From the NCBI GenBank assembly GCA_002353525.1, contig DEJV01000064.1, positions 1 through 25,570 on the forward strand: a stretch of 25,570 nt of DNA, given 5' to 3'. This document shows, in pieces, positions 1 through 7,594 of this stretch. Position numbers and translations under genes: made by a program. Origin of the DNA: Prevotella sp. UBA2739. Lineage in GTDB: Bacteria; Bacteroidota; Bacteroidia; Bacteroidales; Bacteroidaceae. Every line of letters begins with the position of its first letter. Position 1 is the stretch's first letter. The notes under the pieces were generated by a model. It had not been told where the DNA came from and searched no databases. It was given only the letters and a program-made list of their open reading frames with translations.

Positions 1-35
1 CAAGTGAAATCAGAAAAAGGCAATTTGTCAGTTTT

Positions 36-123
36 GCAACCAACCTAAGTGGTAGTTGCAACCAACCTAACTGGTAGTTACAAGTAACCAAACTGGTAGT
101 TTAGACCCACCTAATTTCCTATC
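36..123. repeat. 22-bp tandem repeat array A (about 4 units)
   Basis: Units begin at 36, 58, 80 and 102, exactly 22 bp apart. The first two are nearly identical (GCAACCAACCTAA then GTGGTAGTT or CTGGTAGTT), the third is diverged but keeps AACTGGTAGTT, and the fourth keeps only CCACCTAA. The core AACTGGTAGTT is an imperfect dyad (AACT, 3 nt, AGTT), so it could be a protein-binding site. It lies about 400 bp upstream of nadB in gene-free DNA. The function is unknown. Confidence 0.7.
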
Positions 124-147
124 GTGTAATTCGCTGCAACACGAACT

Positions 148-299
148 ATGCCTTTTGCGTTTCTCTAATATGCCTTTTGCGTCTCTTAAATATGCCTTTT
201 ACGCCACTTAAATATGCCTTTTACGCTTCACAAACATGTCCTTTAGCGTTCTAGAGTAGCCTTCTGCGATTCCAGAATAGCCTTTTAGAAACCCTAAAA
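148..299. repeat. 22-bp tandem repeat array B (7 degenerate units)
   Basis: Seven units start at 148, 170, 192, 214, 236, 257 and 278, with a period of 22 bp drifting to 21 in the last two. Each unit has a conserved half, ATGCCTTTTRCG, and a variable half that is usually C/T/A-rich and ends in TAAAT or similar. Decay is graded from left to right. The period equals that of array A next door, so both may belong to one longer periodic block. No gene overlaps it, and there are no spacers of CRISPR length. Confidence 0.75.
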
Positions 300-481
300 T
301 CATCCTTGGTGAATCCCACAAAAACCTGTAGTATATTGAATGAGTTGACAAAAATAGGGTTTAACAGAAGTATTGAGTCGTCTTTCTAATGTGATGGTGC
401 CGAATGTGGAAGATTCCGACGTTTTTATCTTCAAAATGCAACATTTTGTGGCTGCGATGCATGGTTTTTCATTTATTTTTT

Positions 482-489
482 TAACTTTG
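482..489 (+). promoter_or_regulatory. nadB promoter, -7 element TAACTTTG
   Basis: TAACTTTG matches the Bacteroidetes -7 consensus TAnnTTTG and is followed by CACC, as at other promoters in this window. A clear TTTG -33 box at the usual 19-20 nt is not present. Transcription would start near 495, which rules out the in-frame GTG at 494 as the translation start and favours the ATG at 527. Confidence 0.6.
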
Positions 490-526
490 CACCGTGATTA
501 ATGATAAAACACATCATAGAACAACC

Positions 527-2113
527 ATGATACATAAGTACGATTTCCTCATTATTGGTGCCGGAGTAGCCGGTATGAGCTATGCCTTGAAGGTGGCCAG
601 AGCCAAGAAAGGCAAGGTATGCATGATTTGCAAGACATCGCTCGACGAGGCCAACACATCGTTCGCTCAAGGCGGTGTGGCCTCTGTGACGAACCTTGAG
701 CTCGACAATTTCGAAAAGCATATAGAAGATACCATGATAGCCGGCGACTACATCAGCGACCGCGCTGCCGTGGAGCAGGTCATCAAGATGGCCCCCAGCC
801 AGATTAAGGAACTGGTGAGCTGGGGTGTGAACTTCGACAAGAAGGCCGATGGCAGCTACGACCTGCATCGCGAAGGCGGACACTCGGAGTTCCGCATTCT
901 GCACCATGCCGACGACACGGGAGCAGAGATTCAGCGAGGACTGATGGAGGCAGTGCGCAATTGCCCCGACATCGAGGTGAAAGAAAACCACTTTGCCGTG
1001 GAGATTATCACCCAGCACCATCTGGGCGCCCGCGTCACACGCCGCACCCCTTATATCAATTGCTATGGTGCATACGTGCTCAACCCCGACACCCAGAAGG
1101 TAGATACGTATCTCTCGAAGGTCACCGTGATGTGCACGGGTGGTTGTGGCGCCGTCTACGAGACCACCTCTAACCCCATCATTGCCACGGGCGACGGCAT
1201 TGCCATGGTCTATCGCGCCAAGGGAACAGTAGCCGACATGGAGTTTGTGCAGTTTCATCCCACCGTGCTTCACCATCCCGGTGAGACACATCCCGCATTC
1301 CTCATCACTGAAGCCATGCGCGGTTATGGCGGCATCTTGAAACTGCCCAATGGTGAGACATTTATGGAGAAGTACGACGAGCGCCTCTCGCTGGCACCGC
1401 GCGACATCGTGGCCCGTGCTATCGACAAGGAGATGAAGATACACGGACTGGACCATGTGTGCCTGGACGTGACGCACAAAGATCCCGCCGAGACGCGCCA
1501 CCACTTCCCCAACATCTATCAGAAGTGCCTGTCAATAGGCATCGACATCACCACCGACTATATTCCCGTACGGCCGGCAGCCCACTATATGTGTGGCGGC
1601 ATCAAGGTCGACCTGAATGGATGCTCCAGCATCGATCGTCTCTATGCACTGGGTGAGTGCTCGTGCACCGGTCTGCATGGCGGCAACCGTCTGGCCAGCA
1701 ACTCGCTCATCGAGGCTGTGGTCTATGCCGAGGCTGCTGCTAAGCACTCTTTGGAGCATGTAGACCTGTACGACTTCAACGAGAAGATACCCGAGTGGAA
1801 CGACGAGGGCACCATGACCAACGAAGAGAAGGTGCTGATCACGCAGAGCATCAAGGAGGTGGGACAGATTATGTCGAACTATGTGGGCATCGTGCGCAGC
1901 GACCTGCGCCTGCATCGTGCTTGGGATCGTCTGGACATGCTCTACGAGGAGACCGAAAACCTCTTCAAGCGTGTCAAGGCCAGCAAGGATATCTGCGAGT
2001 TGCGCAACATGATCAATGTGGGCTATCTCATCACCCGCTTCGCTCTGGAGCGCAAAGAGAGCCGCGGCCTGCACTTCACCACCGACTATCCCGTGCATGC
2101 CTACGATAAATAA
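527..2113 (+). CDS. nadB: L-aspartate oxidase
   Basis: 528-residue FAD enzyme that oxidises L-aspartate to iminoaspartate, the first step of de novo NAD synthesis, in the cytoplasm. Visible family marks are the N-terminal dinucleotide fold with GAGVAG at residues 11-16, the NTSFAQGGVA segment, the HREGGHSEFRILH active-site stretch, FVQFHPT, FLITEAMRGYGG, HYMCGGIKVD and the C-terminal GGNRLASNSLIEAVVYA FAD-contact block. Length is close to the usual 530-540. The start ATG at 527 is chosen because an upstream in-frame GTG (494) coincides with the predicted transcription start. No nadA or nadC is adjacent. It appears monocistronic, since a strong terminator follows within 30 bp. Succinate dehydrogenase/fumarate reductase flavoproteins share the fold, but the overall motif set and size fit NadB. 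Confidence 0.95.
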   Translation: MIHKYDFLIIGAGVAGMSYALKVARAKKGKVCMICKTSLDEANTSFAQGGVASVTNLELDNFEKHIEDTMIAGDYISDRAAVEQVIKMAPSQIKELVSWGVNFDKKADGSYDLHREGGHSEFRILHHADDTGAEIQRGLMEAVRNCPDIEVKENHFAVEIITQHHLGARVTRRTPYINCYGAYVLNPDTQKVDTYLSKVTVMCTGGCGAVYETTSNPIIATGDGIAMVYRAKGTVADMEFVQFHPTVLHHPGETHPAFLITEAMRGYGGILKLPNGETFMEKYDERLSLAPRDIVARAIDKEMKIHGLDHVCLDVTHKDPAETRHHFPNIYQKCLSIGIDITTDYIPVRPAAHYMCGGIKVDLNGCSSIDRLYALGECSCTGLHGGNRLASNSLIEAVVYAEAAAKHSLEHVDLYDFNEKIPEWNDEGTMTNEEKVLITQSIKEVGQIMSNYVGIVRSDLRLHRAWDRLDMLYEETENLFKRVKASKDICELRNMINVGYLITRFALERKESRGLHFTTDYPVHAYDK

Positions 2114-2136
2114 GGTGTAAATTTATACCAAAAATA

Positions 2137-2168
2137 TTTGGTAATACGGTGCAAAAGCGTTAATTTTG
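2137..2168 (+). promoter_or_regulatory. Promoter of the hut operon (TTTG, 20 nt, TAATTTTG)
   Basis: A -33 box TTTG is at 2137-2140 and a -7 box TAATTTTG at 2161-2168, with 20 nt between, matching the Bacteroidetes primary-sigma consensus. Transcription would start near 2175, giving a leader of about 36 nt before the ATG at 2211. The -7 box is embedded in the right arm of the nadB terminator hairpin. Confidence 0.75.
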
Positions 2169-2181
2169 CACCGTATTTTTT
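2143..2181 (+). terminator. Rho-independent terminator of nadB
   Basis: A perfect 14-bp inverted repeat has arms at 2143-2156 (AATACGGTGCAAAA) and 2164-2177 (TTTTGCACCGTATT), with a 7-nt loop. A run of six T at 2176-2181 follows. It sits 30 bp after the nadB stop. The right arm contains the -7 box of the next operon, so terminator and promoter physically overlap. Confidence 0.85.
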
Positions 2182-2210
2182 ATGTACCTGAATCATACTT
2201 TGAAACAACC

Positions 2211-3917
2211 ATGGCTATAGAAAAACAAATTATCGAGTGCGTGCCCAATTTCAGCGAGGGCCGCGACATGAATGTCATTAACCAGATTACCAATGAGATT
2301 AAGGCCGTGAAGGGGGTACGCCTGCTGGATGTAGACCCGGGCGAGGCCACCAACCGCACGGTAGTTACCTTTGTGGGAAGTCCCGACGAGGTGATGGAGG
2401 CTGCCTTCCGCAGCGTGCGCAAGGCCGCACAGCTCATCGACATGCGCCAGCACCATGGTGCCCACCCGCGTATGGGAGCTACCGACGTGCTGCCGCTGAT
2501 TCCCGTGGCAGGCATCACGCTGGAGGAGTGTGCAGCTCTTGCCCGTCAGTTGGCCGAGCGCATTGCCAACGAGTTGCGCATACCTTGCTACTGCTACGAG
2601 GCTGCCGCTTTCACTCCTGAACGGAAGAACCTGGCCGTCTGCCGTGAGGGCGAATATGAGGCTCTGGCCGAGAAACTCTCCACAGAGGGCAAGCAGCCCG
2701 ACTTTGGTGCCCGTCCCATCGACGACGACGTGGCACGCACAGGATGTACGGCTGTTGGCGCACGCGATTTTCTGATTGCCGTGAACTATAACCTGAACAC
2801 CACTTCAACCCGCCGTGCCAATGCCATCGCCTTCGACGTGCGCGAGAAAGGACGTCCCTTCCGTGAGGGCAACCCCATCACTGGCAAAATCATTAAAGAT
2901 GCCGAGGGCAACCCCATCATGAAGCCGGGCACCTTGAAATGTACAAAAGCCATTGGCTGGTTTATCGATGAATATGGCATTGCCCAGGTGTCGATGAACA
3001 TGACCAACCTGAGTGTTACCCCACTGCATGTGGCCTTTGATGAGGTGTGCCGCTGCGCACAGAACCGTGGCATTCGCGTCACCGGAACGGAGATCGTAGG
3101 ACTTATTCCGAAGAAGACGCTTATCGATGCCGGTAAGTATTTCCTGGAGAAGCAACACCGCTCGGTGGGTATTCCCGAGGAAGACATCATCAACATTGCC
3201 ATTAAGAGCATGGGACTGGACGATCTCAAGCCGTTTAATCCACGCGAGAAAGTCATCGAATACCTGTTGGAGGATGCCAATGAGACGGGCAAGAAACTGG
3301 TCGACCTCACCGTGAAGGGCTTCGCACAAGAGACCTCACGCGAATCACCGGCTCCTGGCGGTGGTACTATCTCTGCTTATATGGGTGCCTTGGGTGCAGC
3401 CCTGGGAACGATGGTGGCCAACCTCTCCAGCCACAAGCCCGGATGGGATGACCGTTGGGATGAGTTCTCAAAGTGGGCCGACCAGGGACAGGCGCTCATG
3501 ACCGAGCTGCTGCATTTGGTGGACGAGGACACCGAGGCATTCAACTGCATTATGGCTGCTTTCGGAATGCCGAAGAAAACCGATGAGGACAAGGCTGCCC
3601 GTTCGAAAGCCATCCAGGAAGCTACGCTCTACGCCACACAGGTGCCTCTGCACACCATGCAGGCATCGTTCCGTGCCTTCGACATCTGCAAGGCAATGGC
3701 CGAGACGGGCAATCCCAACAGCGTGAGCGATGCCGGTGTGGGAGCCTTGGCTGCCCGTGCCGCCGTATTGGGAGCCGGACTGAACGTGAAGATTAATGCC
3801 GGTAGTCTGAAAGACCGCGCAACAGCCGAAAGCCTCATTGCCGAAGCCAACACCCTGATTGAGAAGGCAAATGCCGCCGAAAAAGAAATCATGGCGATTG
3901 TTGAGCAAAAGCTATAA
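2211..3917 (+). CDS. ftcD: Bifunctional glutamate formimidoyltransferase / formimidoyl-THF cyclodeaminase
   Basis: 568 residues with two fused enzymes. Residues 1 to about 330 are the formimidoyltransferase, which moves the formimino group from N-formimino-glutamate to tetrahydrofolate; it shows CVPNFSEGRD (10-19) and HHGAHPRMGATDVLPLIP, with His82 in the position of the known catalytic histidine. Residues from about 345 to 568 are the cyclodeaminase, with the SPAPGGGTISAYMGALGAAL signature at 379-398, which releases ammonia to give 5,10-methenyl-THF. The architecture resembles the vertebrate FTCD enzyme (541 aa); many bacteria keep the halves as separate genes. ATG 2211 is chosen because the upstream extension lies in the promoter/terminator. 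It is the first gene of the hut operon and supplies the last steps of histidine breakdown. Confidence 0.93.
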   Translation: MAIEKQIIECVPNFSEGRDMNVINQITNEIKAVKGVRLLDVDPGEATNRTVVTFVGSPDEVMEAAFRSVRKAAQLIDMRQHHGAHPRMGATDVLPLIPVAGITLEECAALARQLAERIANELRIPCYCYEAAAFTPERKNLAVCREGEYEALAEKLSTEGKQPDFGARPIDDDVARTGCTAVGARDFLIAVNYNLNTTSTRRANAIAFDVREKGRPFREGNPITGKIIKDAEGNPIMKPGTLKCTKAIGWFIDEYGIAQVSMNMTNLSVTPLHVAFDEVCRCAQNRGIRVTGTEIVGLIPKKTLIDAGKYFLEKQHRSVGIPEEDIINIAIKSMGLDDLKPFNPREKVIEYLLEDANETGKKLVDLTVKGFAQETSRESPAPGGGTISAYMGALGAALGTMVANLSSHKPGWDDRWDEFSKWADQGQALMTELLHLVDEDTEAFNCIMAAFGMPKKTDEDKAARSKAIQEATLYATQVPLHTMQASFRAFDICKAMAETGNPNSVSDAGVGALAARAAVLGAGLNVKINAGSLKDRATAESLIAEANTLIEKANAAEKEIMAIVEQKL

Positions 3918-3920
3918 CCC

Positions 3921-3998
3921 TTTCCAGGAAATGCCTAGAAATTCTAGACATTCCTAGGAAAACCTAGGCTGTCCTAGGCAATCCTAGTCTAACTAGAA
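3921..3998 (+). repeat. 10-bp CCTAGG tandem array in the hutU leader (8 units)
   Basis: Immediately after the ftcD stop, 10-bp units start at 3921, 3931, 3941, 3951, 3961, 3971, 3981 and 3991 with consensus NNCCTAGGAA and no phase drift. Units 4-6 have the full CCTAGG palindrome; others are degenerate (CCAGG, CCTAGA, TCTAGA, CCTAGT, ACTAGA). The array fills most of the 98-bp spacer and ends 17 bp before the hutU start. In RNA, neighbouring CCUAGG units could pair to make 6-bp stems with 4-nt loops. A matching array precedes hutH. Confidence 0.85.
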
Positions 3999-4015
3999 AA
4001 AACATAAAAAACTAT

Positions 4016-6010
4016 ATGACCATGAACTTATCATTTAAAGAAGAGATTGCACTTGGCATTCCGGCTACCCTGCCGGAACCAAAACCTTACGACCCTGATA
4101 TCAACCATGCGCCTAAGCGCAAAGACATTCTCACTCCCGAGCAGAAACGGCTGGCATTGCGCAATGCGCTGCGCTACTTCCCCAAGGAACTGCATGCCCA
4201 GCTGGCTCCCGAGTTTGCCGAGGAACTGAAGAACTACGGGCGCATCTATATGTACCGTTATCGTCCCAGCTACGAGATGTATGCCCGTCCTATCGATGAA
4301 TACCCTGCCCGTAGCCGCCAGGCTGCTGCCATCATGCTCATGATTCAGAACAATCTGGACCCGCGCGTGGCACAACATCCGCACGAACTGATTATCTATG
4401 GTGGCAACGGAGCCATCTTCCAGAACTGGGCGCAGTACCGGCTGGTGATGAAATACCTCTCAGAGATGACCGACGAGCAGACGCTCGTGATGTATAGTGG
4501 TCATCCACTGGGCCTGTTCCCGTCGCACAAGAATGCTCCACGTGTGGTGGTGACCAATGGAATGGTGATTCCCAACTACTCGAAACCCGACGACTGGGAG
4601 CGCATGAATGCCATGGGTGTGAGCCAGTATGGACAGATGACCGCCGGCTCGTATATGTATATCGGTCCGCAAGGCATCGTTCATGGCACTACCATCACCG
4701 TGTTGAATGCTGCCCGTAAAGTGGGTGGCGACAACATGAAACTGTTTGTCACCGCCGGACTGGGTGGTATGTCGGGTGCTCAGCCGAAGGCCGGTAATAT
4801 TGCCGGTGTGGTGAGCGTGACGGCCGAGATCAATCCGAAGGCTGCCCAGAAACGTTACGACCAGGGATGGGTAGACGAGTTGCACACCAGTCTTGACGAG
4901 TTGATACCTGCTGTGCGCAAGGCCGTTGCGGAGAGACGTGTCGTCTCGATGGCCTATGTGGGCAATGTGGTTGACCTTTGGGAACGACTGGCCGAGGAAG
5001 ATATTCGCGTTGACCTGGGCAGCGATCAGACCTCGCTCCACAATCCGTGGGCGGGTGGCTACTATCCTGTGGGCCTGACTCTTGAGGAGAGCAAGCAGAT
5101 GATGGCCGCCGAGCCCGCAAAGTTCAAAGAGGCCGTGCAGGCATCGCTGCGCCGACAGGTGGCTGCCATCAACAAACTCACAGCCCGCGGCATGTACTTC
5201 TTCGACTATGGCAATGCCTTCCTCTTGGAGTCGAGCCGTGCCGGAGCAGACATCATGAAGGCCGACGGCACCTTCCGTTATCCGTCGTATGTGCAGGATA
5301 TTATGGGTCCGATGTTTTTCGATTATGGCTTTGGTCCTTTCCGTTGGGTATGCTCGTCGGGCGACCCGAAAGACCTCGAGACAACCGACCGTCTGGCTGC
5401 AGAGGTGCTGGAGGACATCATGAAGACGGCTCCTGCTGACATTCAGGGGCAGATGGCCGACAACATCCATTGGATTAAAGAGGCAGGTAAGAACAAACTG
5501 GTGGTAGGCTCGCAGGCTCGCATCCTGTATGCCGACTGTGAGGGCCGCACCAAGATTGCACTGGCCTTCAATGATGCCATCCGTCGTGGCGAACTGTCGG
5601 CACCCGTCGTTCTGGGCCGCGACCATCACGACGTGAGTGGTACCGACTCTCCTTTCCGCGAGACCAGCAACATCTACGACGGTTCGCAGTTCTGTGCCGA
5701 CATGGCTGTGCAGAACGTGATTGGCGACTCCTTCCGGGGTGCCACATGGGTGAGCATCCATAATGGCGGTGGAGTAGGCTGGGGTGAAGTCATCAATGGT
5801 GGCTTCGGCATGGTGATCGATGGTAGTGACGACAGTGAGCGCCACATCCGTGAGATGCTCTTCTGGGACGTCAACAACGGCATCGCCCGTCGTTCGTGGG
5901 CGCGCAACAATGGTTCGATGGACGCCATCCGCCGTGAAATGGAGCGCACACCAGGCCTGAAAGTAACCCTGCCCAACCTAGTAGACGATCAAATTATTAA
6001 TCAATTCTAA
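4016..6010 (+). CDS. hutU: Urocanate hydratase (long form)
   Basis: 664 residues; NAD+-dependent urocanase converts urocanate to 4-imidazolone-5-propionate, step two of histidine catabolism, in the cytoplasm. Family marks include YGGNGAIFQNWAQYRL, MYSGHPLGLFPS, GLGGMSGAQPKA (NAD-binding), SDQTSLHNPWAGGYYP, the GPFRWVCSSGD segment holding the likely catalytic Cys446, and GVGWGEVINGGFGMVIDG near the C-terminus. It is about 100 residues longer than the Pseudomonas and Bacillus enzymes (about 550-560), with extra sequence at the N-terminus and in the middle; I recall this as the usual form in Bacteroidetes. The start could be ATG 4016 or ATG 4022, two codons later. It follows the fused ftcD by 98 bp of CCTAGG repeats and is followed by a similar repeat spacer before hutH. 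Confidence 0.95.
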   Translation: MTMNLSFKEEIALGIPATLPEPKPYDPDINHAPKRKDILTPEQKRLALRNALRYFPKELHAQLAPEFAEELKNYGRIYMYRYRPSYEMYARPIDEYPARSRQAAAIMLMIQNNLDPRVAQHPHELIIYGGNGAIFQNWAQYRLVMKYLSEMTDEQTLVMYSGHPLGLFPSHKNAPRVVVTNGMVIPNYSKPDDWERMNAMGVSQYGQMTAGSYMYIGPQGIVHGTTITVLNAARKVGGDNMKLFVTAGLGGMSGAQPKAGNIAGVVSVTAEINPKAAQKRYDQGWVDELHTSLDELIPAVRKAVAERRVVSMAYVGNVVDLWERLAEEDIRVDLGSDQTSLHNPWAGGYYPVGLTLEESKQMMAAEPAKFKEAVQASLRRQVAAINKLTARGMYFFDYGNAFLLESSRAGADIMKADGTFRYPSYVQDIMGPMFFDYGFGPFRWVCSSGDPKDLETTDRLAAEVLEDIMKTAPADIQGQMADNIHWIKEAGKNKLVVGSQARILYADCEGRTKIALAFNDAIRRGELSAPVVLGRDHHDVSGTDSPFRETSNIYDGSQFCADMAVQNVIGDSFRGATWVSIHNGGGVGWGEVINGGFGMVIDGSDDSERHIREMLFWDVNNGIARRSWARNNGSMDAIRREMERTPGLKVTLPNLVDDQIINQF

Positions 6011-6090
6011 AACCTAGGATTCCCTAGGAACTCCTAGGAAAGCCTAGGAACCCCTAGGAAAACCTAGAAACTCTTAGGGAAACCTAGAAA
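6011..6090 (+). repeat. 10-bp CCTAGG tandem array in the hutH leader (8 units)
   Basis: Eight units start at 6011, 6021, 6031, 6041, 6051, 6061, 6071 and 6081, with exact 10-bp period and consensus NNCCTAGGAA. Five consecutive units carry an intact CCTAGG; unit 6 is CCTAGA, unit 7 TTAGGG and unit 8 CCTAGA. The array starts at the base after the hutU stop and ends 16 bp before the hutH ATG, with an A-rich tail. Same unit, same count and same position relative to the flanking genes as the array at 3921-3998. Confidence 0.9.
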
Positions 6091-6106
6091 AAAAACAAAA
6101 AAAGCA

Positions 6107-7594
6107 ATGACACACTACATATCTGCCGAACACCTAACCATCGAGAAAATCGGTGAAATCATTTACGGAGGTGCCAAACTCGAACTGAGCGAGGATGCCA
6201 AGCAGCGCATTCGCCGCTGCCGCAACTATCTGGACAAGAAAATCAGTAATAACGGAGAGCCTATCTATGGCGTGACCACGGGCTTCGGATCGCTCTGCAA
6301 TGTGAGCATTGGCAAAGACCAACTGTCGCGCCTGCAGGTGAACCTCATCAAGAGTCATGCCTGTGGTACGGGCGAGCGTGTGCCCACCGACATCGTGAAA
6401 ATCATGCTGTTGCTCAAGATTCAGTCGTTGAGCTATGGCTATTCAGGTGCGAAGATGGACACGGTGATGCGCCTCATCCAGTTCTTCAACAACGACATTT
6501 ACCCCGTTGTCTACAAACAAGGCTCGCTGGGAGCCTCGGGCGACTTGGTGCCATTGGCCCATCTCTGTCTGCCGCTCCTCGGTCTGGGCGAGGTGGAGTT
6601 CCAAGGTAAAATCATGTCGGGAGAGGAAATCCTCCACAAAAAGCGTTGGAAGCCCATCGAACTGGCTTCGAAAGAAGGACTGGCACTGCTCAACGGTACC
6701 CAGAACATGAGTGCTTTTGCCGTATGGGCTCTGTTGCAGGCCAAACGCCTCAGCGCCTGGGCCGACAAGATTGCTGCCATGTCGCTCGATGCTTTCGACG
6801 GGCGCATAGAACCGTTCACCCATGCTGTGCATGCCGTACGTCCGCATCTGGGACAGATTGAGACGGCCAAGCGTATGCGCGAGCTGTTGGAGGGCAGTCA
6901 GCTCATCAACAACATCAAGGCTCACGTGCAGGATCCCTATTCGTTCCGTTGCGTTCCACAGGTGCATGGTGCCGTGAAAGATACCATCCGTTATGTGAAG
7001 TCGGTCATCGATATCGAGATTAACTCTGCTACCGACAACCCCACAGTCTGTCCCGAGGACGACCTGATTATCTCTGCCGGTAACTTCCATGGAGAGCCCA
7101 TCGCCTTGCCCATCGACTTCCTGTCGATTGCCATGAGCGAGCTGGCAGACATCTCCGAGCGTCGTATCTACCGTCTCGTGTCGGGCACACGCGGACTGCC
7201 CAGTTTCTTGGTGGCCAACCCGGGTGTCAATAGTGGATTCATGATTACGCAGTATACTGCCGCCTCGGTGGTGTCGCTCAACAAGAGTCTGGCCATGCCT
7301 TCGTCGGTAGACAGCATCCCGTCGTGTCAGGATCAGGAAGACCTTGTGTCGATGGGTGCCAATGCTGCCATTAAATTATATAAGGTGGTGCTCAACACCG
7401 AACGCGTGCTGGCCATTGAGTTGTTCAATGCTGCACAGGCACTCGACTTCCGTCTGCCGCTCAAATCGTCGCCTGCAATAGTTCAGTTGCATGATGAGTA
7501 TCGCAAGGTGGTGCCGTTCATCTTGAACGACGAGTTGATGTATCCGCATATAGAGCAATCCATCCAGTTCCTTCGTACTCACAATCCGCTATGA
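6107..7594 (+). CDS. hutH: Histidine ammonia-lyase
   Basis: 495 residues; deaminates L-histidine to urocanate and ammonia, the entry step of the pathway. The self-forming MIO electrophile comes from the Ala143-Ser144-Gly145 triad inside GSLGASGDLVPLAHL. Other family marks are YGVTTGFGSL with Tyr54, LLNGTQNMSAFAVW, QDPYSFRCVPQVHGA, EINSATDNPTV, SAGNFHGEPIALPIDF and SIPSCQDQEDLVSMGANAA. Length matches the usual 500-510. The ATG at 6107 follows the CCTAGG repeat leader and an A-rich stretch with no strong Shine-Dalgarno. The stop overlaps the hutI start by 4 bp (ATGA), so the two are translationally coupled. Related lyases (tyrosine, phenylalanine) share MIO, but the hut context settles the substrate. 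Confidence 0.96.
   Translation: MTHYISAEHLTIEKIGEIIYGGAKLELSEDAKQRIRRCRNYLDKKISNNGEPIYGVTTGFGSLCNVSIGKDQLSRLQVNLIKSHACGTGERVPTDIVKIMLLLKIQSLSYGYSGAKMDTVMRLIQFFNNDIYPVVYKQGSLGASGDLVPLAHLCLPLLGLGEVEFQGKIMSGEEILHKKRWKPIELASKEGLALLNGTQNMSAFAVWALLQAKRLSAWADKIAAMSLDAFDGRIEPFTHAVHAVRPHLGQIETAKRMRELLEGSQLINNIKAHVQDPYSFRCVPQVHGAVKDTIRYVKSVIDIEINSATDNPTVCPEDDLIISAGNFHGEPIALPIDFLSIAMSELADISERRIYRLVSGTRGLPSFLVANPGVNSGFMITQYTAASVVSLNKSLAMPSSVDSIPSCQDQEDLVSMGANAAIKLYKVVLNTERVLAIELFNAAQALDFRLPLKSSPAIVQLHDEYRKVVPFILNDELMYPHIEQSIQFLRTHNPL

Larger units (their letters stand above)
1..526. other. Gene-free region upstream of nadB
   Basis: No open reading frame here looks like a gene. The stretch is AT-rich and contains repeat arrays A and B (36-299), then about 180 bp without visible structure, and finally the nadB promoter and leader. 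The gene to the left of the window is not visible. Confidence 0.6.

Noticed and set aside
36..299. CRISPR array
   Set aside because: The period is 22 bp with no unique spacers of about 30 bp, the repeats decay gradually, and no cas gene is near.
473..1504. Long antisense reading frame opposite nadB
   Set aside because: It has no recognisable motif and covers a clear nadB gene on the other strand. Long antisense frames arise from the codon bias of this GC-rich coding DNA.
4460..5845. 461-residue antisense reading frame opposite hutU
   Set aside because: Composition (His/Val/Leu-rich, no domain) is that of a codon-bias shadow, and hutU on the plus strand is beyond doubt.
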